Shown here one piece after another: positions 22,633 through 31,237 of a stretch of DNA of 41,273 nt. This DNA is from an uncultured Clostridia bacterium (GTDB lineage Bacteria > Bacillota > Clostridia > Oscillospirales > Acutalibacteraceae). The stretch is from contig CALEJD010000069.1 in assembly GCA_937898195.1 (NCBI GenBank), positions 1-41,273 on the forward strand, read 5' to 3'. The position numbers were made by a program, and so were the translations under genes. Every line of letters starts with the position of its first letter. Position 1 is the stretch's first letter. The notes beneath the pieces were generated by a model. It had not been told where the DNA came from, ran no database searches, and saw only the letters and a list, made by a program, of their open reading frames with translations.

Positions 22633-25050
22633 TTAGTCAATATAATAAAGACAAAGGCTAAGTACACGCATTGCAGTTCTCTGCATTTCACCAGATGTGA
22701 TACCGTCTGTCTTACCGAATGTTTTAAGCAATGTTCCGTCAGGTTTTTCTTTGCCTGTGCGCTTGCCACCCGGCATAAGCACATCAACAGATGAGCGCAC
22801 ACGATAAGCTTGGTCATGAAGACTTGGGAATTCAGGACATTCTGATGAACGCATCCACCAGTCTGTCATAACCATACCGTCAAAGCCCCATTCGTCACGA
22901 AGAACTCTCTGGCAAAGTTCATAGTTATAATGTCCCCAAACACCGTTAATCTTGTTATAAGATGTCATAATTGTCTTTGGCTTTGCAGTTTTAACGCAAA
23001 TCTCAAAACCTTTAAGATAGATTTCACGAAGCGCTCTTTCAGAAACTCTTGAATCATTATGAGTTCTGTTAAACTCTTGGTTGTTACAAGCATAGTGTTT
23101 CGGACAAGCCGCTCCACCGCAAGTCTGAATACCCTCAACTGCAGCAGCACCCATTACACCTGAAAGATATGGGTCTTCTGAATAATATTCAAAGTTTCTG
23201 CCACAGAGTGGACTTCTGTGGATATTCATACCAGGTGCTAAAAGAATGTCACTACCCTTATCTTGCATCTCTTTGCTGATAAGAGCATAAACCTCTTTTA
23301 CAAGGTCAGTATTGAATGAACAAGCAAACGCTGTACCGATTGGAATAAGTGAGCAATATGCTAAAAGTCTGATACCTGATGGGCCGTCAGTTGTGATTAC
23401 AGGTGGCACACCTTTATCACGAAGGCTCTGTGTAACGCCACCCAAAGCGCCTGCATTACCACGAGCACCCAAAGGTGAATCCATTTTATAAGCACCACGG
23501 GATATTGCTTCAAGTTCGTCAAGGTCAAGTTGAGCAACAAAAGTTTCCATAGAAATTTTGCCGTCTTTAACATCCTTAAGCTTATAACCTTTATCCCCTG
23601 TTGTGATTACAGGTCTTGGAAGATTTTCAATGATAATATGGCGAAGGTCATATTCACGGCATTTAACTGCCTCTTTTTTAAGACCTTTTTCTGTATTGAT
23701 AAATCTGTCGAATTTTTCTTGTGGAGCAGAAACTTGTTTGAGTTCTTCAGTAACAACAGTTTCATCCTGATAATAGCTCCAAACTTTTTCTGCGCTACGA
23801 ACATCACTACCAAGATAGAGTGAATATTCGCCTTTTTCCATTACATAACAATGTGCAAATCCACTTGCGCCATTGTCGTCATAAGAACTGAACGCAGAAT
23901 TATGAATAACAATTTCAAGTTTTTGGCTCTTGTTTGGTGCTAAAACATCAGTTTTCGCAAATCCAACAAGTTCACGAGCAGGGTTGCCAAGGTTTGCGAT
24001 TGGTTTTTGAACATAAACCTGCACAACCTCTTTACCGCTATATTCTTTGCCAATATTTTTAACTGAAAATTCAACTGTCACATTCTTTTTGTGTTGCTTT
24101 GCCTTTTTGAACTTGATTTCAAAATCAGTATATGAAAGACCAAAACCGAATGGATAAAGCACATCATTTCTCTTGAATGTTTCAAAATAACGGTAACCTA
24201 CATAAATGTCTTCTTCATATTCATTGAATTCTTTATGTCCGAAATTCTTTGAAGATGGATAATCATCATATTCTTCTGCGATTGTGTCGGGGAGTTTACC
24301 ACTTGGTGTAACATCACCACAGAGCAAATCTGCAATAGCGTTACCACTTTCCATACCACCCTGCCAAACAATCATAATTGCTCCGATTTTATCTTCATAA
24401 TCTTCAACCCATTCCATATCGATAATACTACCGATATTGAGAAGAACAGTCACTTTGTCAAAGTATTCTGTGATTAAATCAAGGCTCTTCTTTTCATTAT
24501 CTGTAAGATAAAAACTACCTTTTTCAAGAGCATTTTCACGGTCTTCACCTGATGAACGACCAATAATAAAAATTGCATTGTCACTATTTTCAGAGGCATT
24601 TTTAACAATATCTTCTGTAAGCTCCATATCAGGATAATATCTTGGCCAATGCCCCCAGAAACCGTGGTCAATTGGATTTTTCTCTGCCCACTTTGCGTAT
24701 GTATCTGCTAACTCTTCATTAATGTTGATTTTGTCACAGTTTTTAAGTCCATCAATAAGGTTTACGCCATATGGCTTTTTAACGTCACCGCCAGAGCCAT
24801 AGCCTGTGAAGAACCAGTCGATTTGTCCACGGCCAAAAACAGAAACTTTGTTTTCTGCCTTATATGGAAGAACTCCGTCATTTTTGAGAAGAACTGCTGT
24901 TTCAGCGGCTGCACGACGTAAAAGTTCGGGCATTCCGTCAGTAATTGTTACTTCACCAAGAGCCTGTTGAGCTTCTTCTTGTGAGACGCCACTTATAAAT
25001 CTTTCGCCGATTGCAAAAGCCTTGCCAACGATTTTACTAAAAATACTCAT
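22633..25050 (-). CDS. Circularly permuted GH3 beta-glucosidase
   Basis: An 805-residue cytoplasmic glycosidase with no signal peptide. The domain order is reversed relative to usual GH3. The C-terminal-type alpha/beta sandwich comes first (about 45-300; AVLLKNDGVLPYK, GSGGDV). A Fn3-like domain follows (about 330-425; FKKAKQHKKNVTVEFSVKN, YSLYLGSDV). The TIM barrel comes last (about 490-805; ITTDGPSGIR, APGMNIHRSPLCGRNFEYYSEDP, KHYACNNQE). The nucleophile is D730 in MTDWW. This permuted order is known from Ruminococcus-type beta-glucosidases. It probably hydrolyses imported beta-glucosides. AAAGGGG precedes ATG 25050. Downstream of a GPH symporter unit. Confidence 0.92.
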   Translation of the reverse strand: MSIFSKIVGKAFAIGERFISGVSQEEAQQALGEVTITDGMPELLRRAAAETAVLLKNDGVLPYKAENKVSVFGRGQIDWFFTGYGSGGDVKKPYGVNLIDGLKNCDKININEELADTYAKWAEKNPIDHGFWGHWPRYYPDMELTEDIVKNASENSDNAIFIIGRSSGEDRENALEKGSFYLTDNEKKSLDLITEYFDKVTVLLNIGSIIDMEWVEDYEDKIGAIMIVWQGGMESGNAIADLLCGDVTPSGKLPDTIAEEYDDYPSSKNFGHKEFNEYEEDIYVGYRYFETFKRNDVLYPFGFGLSYTDFEIKFKKAKQHKKNVTVEFSVKNIGKEYSGKEVVQVYVQKPIANLGNPARELVGFAKTDVLAPNKSQKLEIVIHNSAFSSYDDNGASGFAHCYVMEKGEYSLYLGSDVRSAEKVWSYYQDETVVTEELKQVSAPQEKFDRFINTEKGLKKEAVKCREYDLRHIIIENLPRPVITTGDKGYKLKDVKDGKISMETFVAQLDLDELEAISRGAYKMDSPLGARGNAGALGGVTQSLRDKGVPPVITTDGPSGIRLLAYCSLIPIGTAFACSFNTDLVKEVYALISKEMQDKGSDILLAPGMNIHRSPLCGRNFEYYSEDPYLSGVMGAAAVEGIQTCGGAACPKHYACNNQEFNRTHNDSRVSERALREIYLKGFEICVKTAKPKTIMTSYNKINGVWGHYNYELCQRVLRDEWGFDGMVMTDWWMRSSECPEFPSLHDQAYRVRSSVDVLMPGGKRTGKEKPDGTLLKTFGKTDGITSGEMQRTAMRVLSLCLYYID

Positions 25051-25165
25051 TGCAAAATCCCCTTTAAGTATGTATCCTTATTATTTTATCATAAAAGGAA
25101 ATAAATAACAATAGAAATGCAAAACGAATTTTCTTTTCATATACTACATCCCCACAAACAGTTCT

Positions 25166-25180
25166 ACAAATTCAAATTTA
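25166..25180 (+). repeat. ACAAATTCAAATTTA motif copy
   Basis: Fourteen-base match to the dispersed GACAAATTCAAATTTG family, 10 bases beyond the hairpin at 25191. Confidence 0.5.
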
Positions 25181-25190
25181 TGTAACAAAA

Positions 25191-25217
25191 AAAGGTGGAT
25201 ATTTTCTCTCCACCTTT
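25191..25217 (-). terminator. Terminator of the HExxH membrane protein gene
   Basis: Nine-base stem AAAGGTGGA/TCCACCTTT (25191-25199 with 25209-25217) and a minus-strand U-run. Confidence 0.82.
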
Positions 25218-25221
25218 GCAA

Positions 25222-25707
25222 TTATTTTGTTTCAATTCGTTTCATTTGTGAGAATTTTTCGCCCCAAGCGTTTGCCCAACTCTCGCAATAGAGTTTATAA
25301 TATGAAATATTATTTTTCTCTCTGTATTTTGCAAACACATTGCACCATATTGCAGATGGAATTGCTATTATCGGATAATAAAGTGGTCCTAAAAGCAAGC
25401 ATTGCCAAGTGTGACCGTATTCGTGAATTCTTGTATTATATGTCCATTCTTTATTAGGATGGTCTGCTCTCATAAAGATAAATGTACCCATTGAAAGTCC
25501 GCCCTGTTTCCAAGGCATATAAACAATATTTGCATAGCCGAATTTCTGGTGCTTATAGCCTAAAATCTTTGTGCAGATAAGATAAGCAATTCCACCAACA
25601 ATGTTTACTGAAAATCCCCAAGTCCATTGAATGAGATAAAAGAAAATGTCAAAAAGTCTGCTTCTTTTTACTGTTGGTTCAGTTTGGTTAATATCAATTT
25701 TATCCAT
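25222..25707 (-). CDS. Putative membrane zinc metallopeptidase-like protein (HEYGH)
   Basis: A 161-residue protein with two hydrophobic stretches (about 15-50 and 105-130). A zincin-type HEYGHTWQ motif lies after TYNTRI. A later Glu in CESWANAWGE could be the third ligand, as in gluzincins. The LLGPLYYPIIAIPS segment that follows the motif recurs, from memory, in uncharacterised bacterial membrane proteins. Substrate and activity are unknown. ATG 25707 (GGGGG just upstream) is preferred to an earlier in-frame start inside the upstream gene. It is 13 bases after the GPH symporter gene, so co-transcribed with it. Confidence 0.6.
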   Translation of the reverse strand: MDKIDINQTEPTVKRSRLFDIFFYLIQWTWGFSVNIVGGIAYLICTKILGYKHQKFGYANIVYMPWKQGGLSMGTFIFMRADHPNKEWTYNTRIHEYGHTWQCLLLGPLYYPIIAIPSAIWCNVFAKYREKNNISYYKLYCESWANAWGEKFSQMKRIETK

Positions 25708-25720
25708 TGTTGTTCCCCCG

Positions 25721-27370
25721 TTATGCATTAGCCATCAAAGCTTTTTTCTCGGCTTCTTTTTCTATGAGAATGATATAGTTGCCGTTTTCGTCCTTTTCGA
25801 GTGTATGTCCCTGACTCTCGTCGTTGTCTTTACCTAACCAAGTATTTTCCAGCTTGTGACCTGTAAGCACTTCGCAACGCTCTTTTTCATAAGGATTAAG
25901 CGTTACACTACCATATTTATGCTTTGTTGCAATAGCAGCACGAATCATTGTGTGGTCATCTTTTGTCATCTGGAATTTTCTCAAAAGGAAATATGAAATT
26001 GTTGCACAAATCATTGGGATTATTGCAACACAGAGACGAATACCAAAAATTGCTGAGTCAGGTTGCTCAATAAACTCTGTTGCTTCGCTCTTTGTATCAA
26101 GGCCAAAGCCACCTAAAATAAGTGTAACAATAAATGTGTTGATACCACCTGTAACTTGTTTAACCATTGTGTTACAGGTTGAAACAACGCCTTCACGACG
26201 ACGACCTGTGATAAGCTCGTCAACATCGGTAAGGTCAGGGAAAACATTGTTGCACACAAAACCGATACCACTCATACCAAATGGATAGAGAATTGTTCCT
26301 GCTATCATTAAAATAAGCATAAATGTCGCTTTTGATGTGCCTGGTTGACTTGCTGTTACAACAAGTGCTACCCCAAGACCTAAAATCATAAATGGTGTTA
26401 CGATTGTGCCACACTTTTTCTTGCCGTGCTTCATTGTGAGAGCATAGTTTAGTGGGAATGCGGCTGACTCAAAAATGCCTGCAAAGGTATTGAAAATCGG
26501 ATAGAATTTATATTGGTTTGCAAGGAATGTTACATAATAAATATATGTTGTTGAATAGAAACTTCTTGCAGTTTCCCAGAAGAAACTGATGCCGAAATAT
26601 TGTCTGAATGAACGGCTTTTGAAAACATCGACATACTCTTTAATAGCAAGTTTAAGGTCAAGTGGCTCGTTTTTCATATCCAACGAGCTTGGTTCTTTAA
26701 CAAGTTTAAATGTGCCATAAATTGCGATGCTATACATTGTTGCAAGAGCAATACCTGTTACTAAAAACGGCATTTTAGCATCTCTTGTGAGTCCATCAGA
26801 GAATCCGAAAATTGAAAGAAAAACAAGCAAAATGATATATGACGGAATCATTCCACAAGAGTTAAAAATATAACTGACTGATGTGTATTGTGTTCTCTTG
26901 TTATATTCAGGTGCCAATTCTGGAAGCATTGCTGTATGTGGCACCGCGATGATTGTATAAGCAGTTTTATAAAGCACATAAGCAAACACAAAATATGCAA
27001 CAGTCATGTATGGGTGATTTTCACCATCAAGACCGAATGAGTTCCAGAGCATTATGTATGATACAAACACAAGTGGAATACCCCATTTGAGATATGCACG
27101 GTGACGACCATATTTTGAACGGGTACGGTCAGTAATAATGCCCATTATCGGGTCATTGATTCCGTCCCATACAACTGCAATCATAGTGATAAATCCTGCA
27201 TATTCAATATCAAGACCAACAACACGAGTCAAGAATATGCTGAAATACATACTGATAATATAACCTGCACCACCCAAGAAAATATTGGTGTAGCAATAGT
27301 TAATCATTGGCATAACGGTGTCTTTGAAGCTACCTTCAACGCCAATTGCCTTTTTAAATCTTTCGCCCAA
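25721..27370 (-). CDS. GPH-family sugar:cation symporter
   Basis: A membrane carrier of about 549 residues, glycoside-pentoside-hexuronide family (MelB/XynB-like), with 12 predicted helices. Family signatures are VVWDGINDPIMGIITDRTRSKYGRHR (in part) between helices 2 and 3, and TQYTSVSYIFNSCG later. The 70-residue hydrophilic C-terminal tail (KHKYGSVTLNPYEKERCEVLTGHK...) is longer than typical. Start is uncertain: TTG 27370 has AAAGAG at good spacing, while in-frame GTG 27379 is too close to it. Followed by the HEYGH protein and then GH3, so it likely imports a glycoside for GH3. Confidence 0.87.
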   Translation of the reverse strand: MGERFKKAIGVEGSFKDTVMPMINYCYTNIFLGGAGYIISMYFSIFLTRVVGLDIEYAGFITMIAVVWDGINDPIMGIITDRTRSKYGRHRAYLKWGIPLVFVSYIMLWNSFGLDGENHPYMTVAYFVFAYVLYKTAYTIIAVPHTAMLPELAPEYNKRTQYTSVSYIFNSCGMIPSYIILLVFLSIFGFSDGLTRDAKMPFLVTGIALATMYSIAIYGTFKLVKEPSSLDMKNEPLDLKLAIKEYVDVFKSRSFRQYFGISFFWETARSFYSTTYIYYVTFLANQYKFYPIFNTFAGIFESAAFPLNYALTMKHGKKKCGTIVTPFMILGLGVALVVTASQPGTSKATFMLILMIAGTILYPFGMSGIGFVCNNVFPDLTDVDELITGRRREGVVSTCNTMVKQVTGGINTFIVTLILGGFGLDTKSEATEFIEQPDSAIFGIRLCVAIIPMICATISYFLLRKFQMTKDDHTMIRAAIATKHKYGSVTLNPYEKERCEVLTGHKLENTWLGKDNDESQGHTLEKDENGNYIILIEKEAEKKALMANA

Positions 27371-27459
27371 GATTATCACACTCTTTTATAAAAATACTTC
27401 AATAAATATATCATTTTATAGGGTGTTTGTCAATTTGAGGTATCATTCACAAAAAAACT

Positions 27460-27476
27460 GACAAATTCAAATTTGT
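27460..27476 (+). repeat. GACAAATTCAAATTTGT motif, fullest copy
   Basis: Imperfect palindrome: CAAATT and AATTTG arms around a CA centre. It lies 11 bases outside the XRE-gene terminator. Confidence 0.65.
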
Positions 27477-27487
27477 GCAAAAAATAA

Positions 27488-27506
27488 CCCCGATTTTTAA
27501 TCGGGG
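27488..27506 (-). terminator. Terminator of the XRE gene
   Basis: CCCCGATT/AATCGGGG stem with a 3-base loop and a minus-strand UUAUUUUUU exit. Confidence 0.85.
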
Positions 27507-27511
27507 GATTA

Positions 27512-27817
27512 TTATTTTGTGTTCAATTCTCTAAAACATTCAGCGGTTTCAACTAAAACAGATACTTGTTTTTGAGTGAGACCTTTAACAGAAATTGTTG
27601 AAGTTTCTTCTAACCCTAAAAGGTAGTCAGTTGAAACTTCAAATTTTTTTGCCAATTCAACAATGTATTGTGTTGACGGAACAGATAGCCCCATTTCCCA
27701 AGAATTTACGCTTGACCGTGAAATTCCGAATGAACGTGCAATGTCACTTTGTGTAAGACCTGAACTTTCTCTTAAATTTTTCAATCTGTCTGCTAATGTA
27801 AATAATTCTTTCAACAT
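27512..27817 (-). CDS. XRE-family transcriptional regulator
   Basis: A 101-residue regulator. Residues 8-66 form a cro/C1-type HTH (LKNLRESSGLTQSDIARSFGISRSSVNSWEMG) followed by the STDYLLGL end typical of small XRE proteins. A short C-terminal helix may dimerise it. It is divergent from the collagen-like surface protein gene and separated by about 140 bases that contain a TGATAA/TTATCA palindrome. It probably controls that gene, itself, or both. Target and signal unknown. Confidence 0.9.
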   Translation of the reverse strand: MLKELFTLADRLKNLRESSGLTQSDIARSFGISRSSVNSWEMGLSVPSTQYIVELAKKFEVSTDYLLGLEETSTISVKGLTQKQVSVLVETAECFRELNTK

Positions 27818-27851
27818 TTAATCACCGTTAATTATGTTACACCAATCAAAG

Positions 27852-27867
27852 TGATAATTATTTATCA
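27852..27867. promoter_or_regulatory. Candidate XRE operator
   Basis: TGATAATTATTTATCA: perfect 6-base arms with a 4-base spacer, 16 bases upstream of the -35 of the surface-protein promoter. Confidence 0.45.
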
Positions 27868-27882
27868 AAATGATGGTATAAA

Positions 27883-27911
27883 TTGACAAATGTGAAAAAG
27901 TGCAGTATAAT
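27883..27911 (+). promoter_or_regulatory. Consensus promoter of the collagen-like gene
   Basis: TTGACA (27883-27888), 17-base spacer and TATAAT (27906-27911): full consensus, 48 bases upstream of the start codon. Confidence 0.9.
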
Positions 27912-27958
27912 TCTAGCGAAAAATGTTGGTTTATCAACAAATTGTTAGGAGAATTGAA

Positions 27959-30907
27959 ATGGAAAATGTTAAAACTAAGTTTTCAGGCAAAAAACTCTTA
28001 AAAACATTGGCAACATTTGTGCTGATGGTAGTAATTGCAGTTGTTGTTACATTGTTTATTCACAATGGTGATAACAAACCTGCAAGTGTAGAAATCAAAA
28101 ACGGTTTATCAGCTTATGAACTTGCTGTGCAGTATGGTTATGACGGTACAGTTGAAGAGTGGCTTAAAACTTTGAACGGCAAATCAGCTTATGAAATCGC
28201 TGTTGATAATGGGTATTCAGGTAGCGAGAAAGATTGGTCTGCATCTCTCAAAGCAACAGCAGGAAAAGATGGTGTTGGCATTAAAACTGCATCATTTTCA
28301 TCTGCTGGTGAACTGGTTATCAAGCTTTCTGACGGAACAACCATAAATGTTGGTAAAGTGGTAGGTGCAGACGGCAAAGACGGCGTTGACGGTAAAGATG
28401 GCGCAGATGGTAAAGACGGTGTCAACGGCACAAATGGTGCTGATGGCGTTGGCATTTCTTCTGCAAACATTAATGCTGACGGTCAACTTGTTTTAACTTT
28501 TTCAGATGGAACAACAGTAAATCTTGATAAAGTTGTAGGGGTGAATGGTGTTGATGGTGTTAGCGTAACAAACTCTGAAATCAATGCTAATGGCGAATTA
28601 GTTTTAACATATTCAAACGGACAAATTGCAAACCTTGGTGTAGTTGTGGGCGCTGACGGAAAAGACGGCGTTGATGGTAAAGACGGCGTTGATGGAAAAG
28701 ATGGCGTTGATGGAAAAGATGGTGTCGATGGTAAAGATGGCATCAATGGTACAAATGGTATTGATGGTAAAGATGGCATCAGCGTTGTAAAATCTGAAAT
28801 CAATTCAAAAGGCGAGTTGGTTTTAACATATTCTGACAATACAGTTGACAATCTCGGCGTAGTAGTTGGTGCTAATGGTAAAGACGGTGCTGACGGTAAA
28901 GATGGTATCAATGGTCAAGACGGTAAAGATGGTATTGACGGTATTAACGGTCAGGATGGTAAAGACGGAAAAGATGGTGTCAATGGTGTTGATGGTGAAG
29001 ATGGTGTCGGTATTGAAACTATCGTAATCAATGCGAATGGTGAACTTGAAATTACACTCACAAGTGGAACAACAATGAACCTTGGCAACATTAAAGGTGC
29101 TGATGGTAAGGACGGACAAAACGGTAAAGACGGCGTTGACGGTGTGAACGGTCAGGACGGCAAAGATGGTATTGATGGAATCAATGGTCAAGATGGTAAA
29201 GATGGCAAAGACGGACTTGGTGTTGCTTCAACAACAATTAACAATAATGGTGAACTTGTAATTGAATATACAGATGGCACAACTGAAAACCTTGGTAAAG
29301 TTGTGGGCAAAGATGGTGCGAATGGTACAAATGGTATAAACGGCACAAACGGAACAGACGGTATTGATGGTATCGGTGTAACAAAAACCGAAATCAACGC
29401 AGACGGTGAACTCATTATTTATTATTCTAACAATACATCTGAAAATCTTGGTGTGGTTGTTGGTGCTGACGGCAAAGACGGTATCAATGGTCAAGACGGT
29501 AAGGACGGAATTGACGGTGTAAATGGTCAGGATGGTAAAGATGGTATTGATGGTATCAACGGTCAAGATGGTAAAGACGGTGTTGACGGTAAAGATGGTA
29601 TCGGTATTTCAGATGTAGAAATCAATGCTGACAACGAACTTGTTCTCACATTCTCTGACAATTCAACAATCAACCTTGGTAATATCAAGGGTGCAGACGG
29701 TAAAGACGGCGTAAACGGTCAAAATGGTAAAGACGGTGTTGATGGCGTAGGCATTGCAAATGTTACAATTTCACCTGAAGGCGCATTGACAGTTGAACTT
29801 ACAAATGGCACAGTTCTCAATCTTGGCAATATCAAGGGTGAAGACGGCATTGGTATTTCAAAATCAGAAATCAATGCAGATGGTGAGCTTGTGCTTACAT
29901 ATACAAATGGAACAACTGCAAATCTCGGTGTAGTTGTTGGTGCGGATGGTAAAGATGGTACTAACGGCACAAATGGTGTAGATGGTGTCGGCATTAAAAC
30001 AGTAACCCTTTCAACAGACGGTGACCTTTCAATCCTTATGACAGATAACTCAACCTATAACCTTGGTAATATCAAAGGTGAAAAAGGTGATAAGGGTGAT
30101 AAGGGTGACCAAGGTGACAAGGGTACCGATGGTACAAATGGCACTAATGGTAAAGATGGTAGAGGGATTTTAAGAACAGAATTTTCGGGTTCAAAACTTA
30201 TTATTTATTATACTGATAACACCTTTGAAGAACACGATTTGAGTGAGATTTCGGGTGACCCCAATGAAAAAGAAATTTTGGTATTTAGTTTGTTGGACGA
30301 TGGAACATATGGTGTTATGGCTGGTGGAATGGCTAAATACGAAGCAAATATAGAAATTCCTGCTACTTATAATGGTATAGTTGTAACTCAAGTTTTAGCG
30401 GAAGGATTTAAAGATTTAACGGCGTTGCAAACGATAACTATTCCTGAAAATGTAACAACAATTAACAATAATGCTTTTGAGGGTTGCCTTGGATTGAAAG
30501 ATGTATCCTTACCGAAATCTTTAGCGAGAATTGGTGAGTATTCGTTTTGCGGGTGTTCAAGCTTTAATAGCATAACAGTACCGGCTAATGTATCCTATAT
30601 AGGAGCATATGCCTTTTACAATAGTGGATTGACAAGTTTTGCAGTTGATACGACTAAAAAATGGAAACTATCTTCCTTTACAGCACAATTTTCTTCAACT
30701 AATGTAAAACATTCGGTTACAGCACAGAATAGTTCAACAACAACGTTAACTTTCAGCGAGTCTATAAAATCTATTGATTTATCAACAGAACAGAAACTAA
30801 TGTCATCCTTGTTAAAAGGGGAATACACTTATAAATACGATACTAGTTCGACAACATCCAGAGCATGGTATATGCATCTTTATGAGGCAACATGGACTTG
30901 TTCATAG
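27959..30907 (+). CDS. Membrane-anchored collagen-like and LRR surface protein
   Basis: A 982-residue protein. An N-terminal basic stretch and one membrane helix (about 13-36) anchor it with the rest outside. Two SAYELAV..GY.GT..EWL modules follow (about 52-100). Then eleven full and one degenerate copy of a module of about 30 residues (INADGELVLTYSDGTTxNLG) alternate with collagen-type Gly-X-Y tracts, mostly GKD, GVD, GIN, GQD and GTN. The last tract is GEKGDKGDKGDQGDKG. The C-terminal part (about 780-870) has BspA-type LRRs (LQTITIPENVTTINNNAFEGC), then a Thr/Ser-rich end. No LPXTG. ATG 27959 (TTAGGAGA) is preferred to 27923. Likely an adhesin or surface fibre; Asn/Asp-rich tracts are unlike Pro-rich animal collagen. 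Confidence 0.87.
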   Translation: MENVKTKFSGKKLLKTLATFVLMVVIAVVVTLFIHNGDNKPASVEIKNGLSAYELAVQYGYDGTVEEWLKTLNGKSAYEIAVDNGYSGSEKDWSASLKATAGKDGVGIKTASFSSAGELVIKLSDGTTINVGKVVGADGKDGVDGKDGADGKDGVNGTNGADGVGISSANINADGQLVLTFSDGTTVNLDKVVGVNGVDGVSVTNSEINANGELVLTYSNGQIANLGVVVGADGKDGVDGKDGVDGKDGVDGKDGVDGKDGINGTNGIDGKDGISVVKSEINSKGELVLTYSDNTVDNLGVVVGANGKDGADGKDGINGQDGKDGIDGINGQDGKDGKDGVNGVDGEDGVGIETIVINANGELEITLTSGTTMNLGNIKGADGKDGQNGKDGVDGVNGQDGKDGIDGINGQDGKDGKDGLGVASTTINNNGELVIEYTDGTTENLGKVVGKDGANGTNGINGTNGTDGIDGIGVTKTEINADGELIIYYSNNTSENLGVVVGADGKDGINGQDGKDGIDGVNGQDGKDGIDGINGQDGKDGVDGKDGIGISDVEINADNELVLTFSDNSTINLGNIKGADGKDGVNGQNGKDGVDGVGIANVTISPEGALTVELTNGTVLNLGNIKGEDGIGISKSEINADGELVLTYTNGTTANLGVVVGADGKDGTNGTNGVDGVGIKTVTLSTDGDLSILMTDNSTYNLGNIKGEKGDKGDKGDQGDKGTDGTNGTNGKDGRGILRTEFSGSKLIIYYTDNTFEEHDLSEISGDPNEKEILVFSLLDDGTYGVMAGGMAKYEANIEIPATYNGIVVTQVLAEGFKDLTALQTITIPENVTTINNNAFEGCLGLKDVSLPKSLARIGEYSFCGCSSFNSITVPANVSYIGAYAFYNSGLTSFAVDTTKKWKLSSFTAQFSSTNVKHSVTAQNSSTTTLTFSESIKSIDLSTEQKLMSSLLKGEYTYKYDTSSTTSRAWYMHLYEATWTCS

Positions 30908-30925
30908 TAAGAAAGGAGGATAATT

Positions 30926-31114
30926 ATGTTGGATTTTAAAAATATCTGTATTCACGGAACAATTGAATGGAATGACCCTAAAAGTGAAAAAGTATCATCT
31001 GAATATTTTGAAGGTGCATATCCATTAGTATATTGCAATATTCAAGGAACTAATTGTGCTTTTAAAAACAATTATAAAGACTGTGAATTGTGGGTTAAGA
31101 AAGACAAGGAATAA
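30926..31114 (+). CDS. Small protein of unknown function, partner of the surface protein
   Basis: A 62-residue protein with an excellent ribosome-binding site (AAAGGAGGAT) 18 bases after the collagen-like gene, so probably co-transcribed. It has three Cys (CIHGT, YCNIQGTNCAF) plus one in DCELWV, several aromatic residues and a basic end. It has no membrane segment and no motif I recognise. The four cysteines could bind metal or form disulfides. A repeat element begins 15 bases later and no terminator is obvious between them. Confidence 0.6.
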   Translation: MLDFKNICIHGTIEWNDPKSEKVSSEYFEGAYPLVYCNIQGTNCAFKNNYKDCELWVKKDKE

Positions 31115-31128
31115 TTGAAATGATTTTT

Positions 31129-31198
31129 CGGGACGCCGAGTCGTCGTCCCCTACAAGATTATAACACCCTATAAAAGAGTTCGACAAATTCAAATTTG
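31129..31198. repeat. Second copy (right-arm part) of the MITE-like repeat with GACAAATTCAAATTTG tail
   Basis: GC-rich arm 31129-31154 contains GACGCCGA and CCCCTAC, as in the right arm at 17653-17680. Then come about 28 bases of AT-rich spacer and TTCGACAAATTCAAATTTG (31181-31198...), matching the order at 17653-17708. The left arm is missing or reduced to a small internal stem (GGGACG/CGTCCC). Confidence 0.65.
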
Positions 31199-31206
31199 CA
31201 AAAATT

Positions 31207-31229
31207 AACCCCGACATTATGTCGGGGTT
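31207..31229 (-). terminator. Terminator of the serine hydrolase operon
   Basis: AACCCCGAC/GTCGGGGTT stem (9 pairs), 5-base loop and a minus-strand U-rich tail. Confidence 0.87.
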
Positions 31230-31237
31230 TTGGTTTG

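Noticed and set aside
25051..25221. Riboswitch or small RNA between GH3 and the HEYGH gene
   Set aside because: Only the terminator and the ACAAATTCAAATTTA motif could be seen; no recognisable aptamer.
28189..29994. Several antisense ORFs opposite the collagen-like gene
   Set aside because: Their Ser/Pro/Thr-rich or Thr/Val/Ile-rich proteins are the mirror of the Gly-X-Y repeats; no ribosome-binding sites.
28360..30160. Regular direct repeats that look like a CRISPR or satellite array
   Set aside because: They are in frame with the collagen-like gene, encode Gly-X-Y and INADGEL modules, and are not fixed-length repeat-spacer units.
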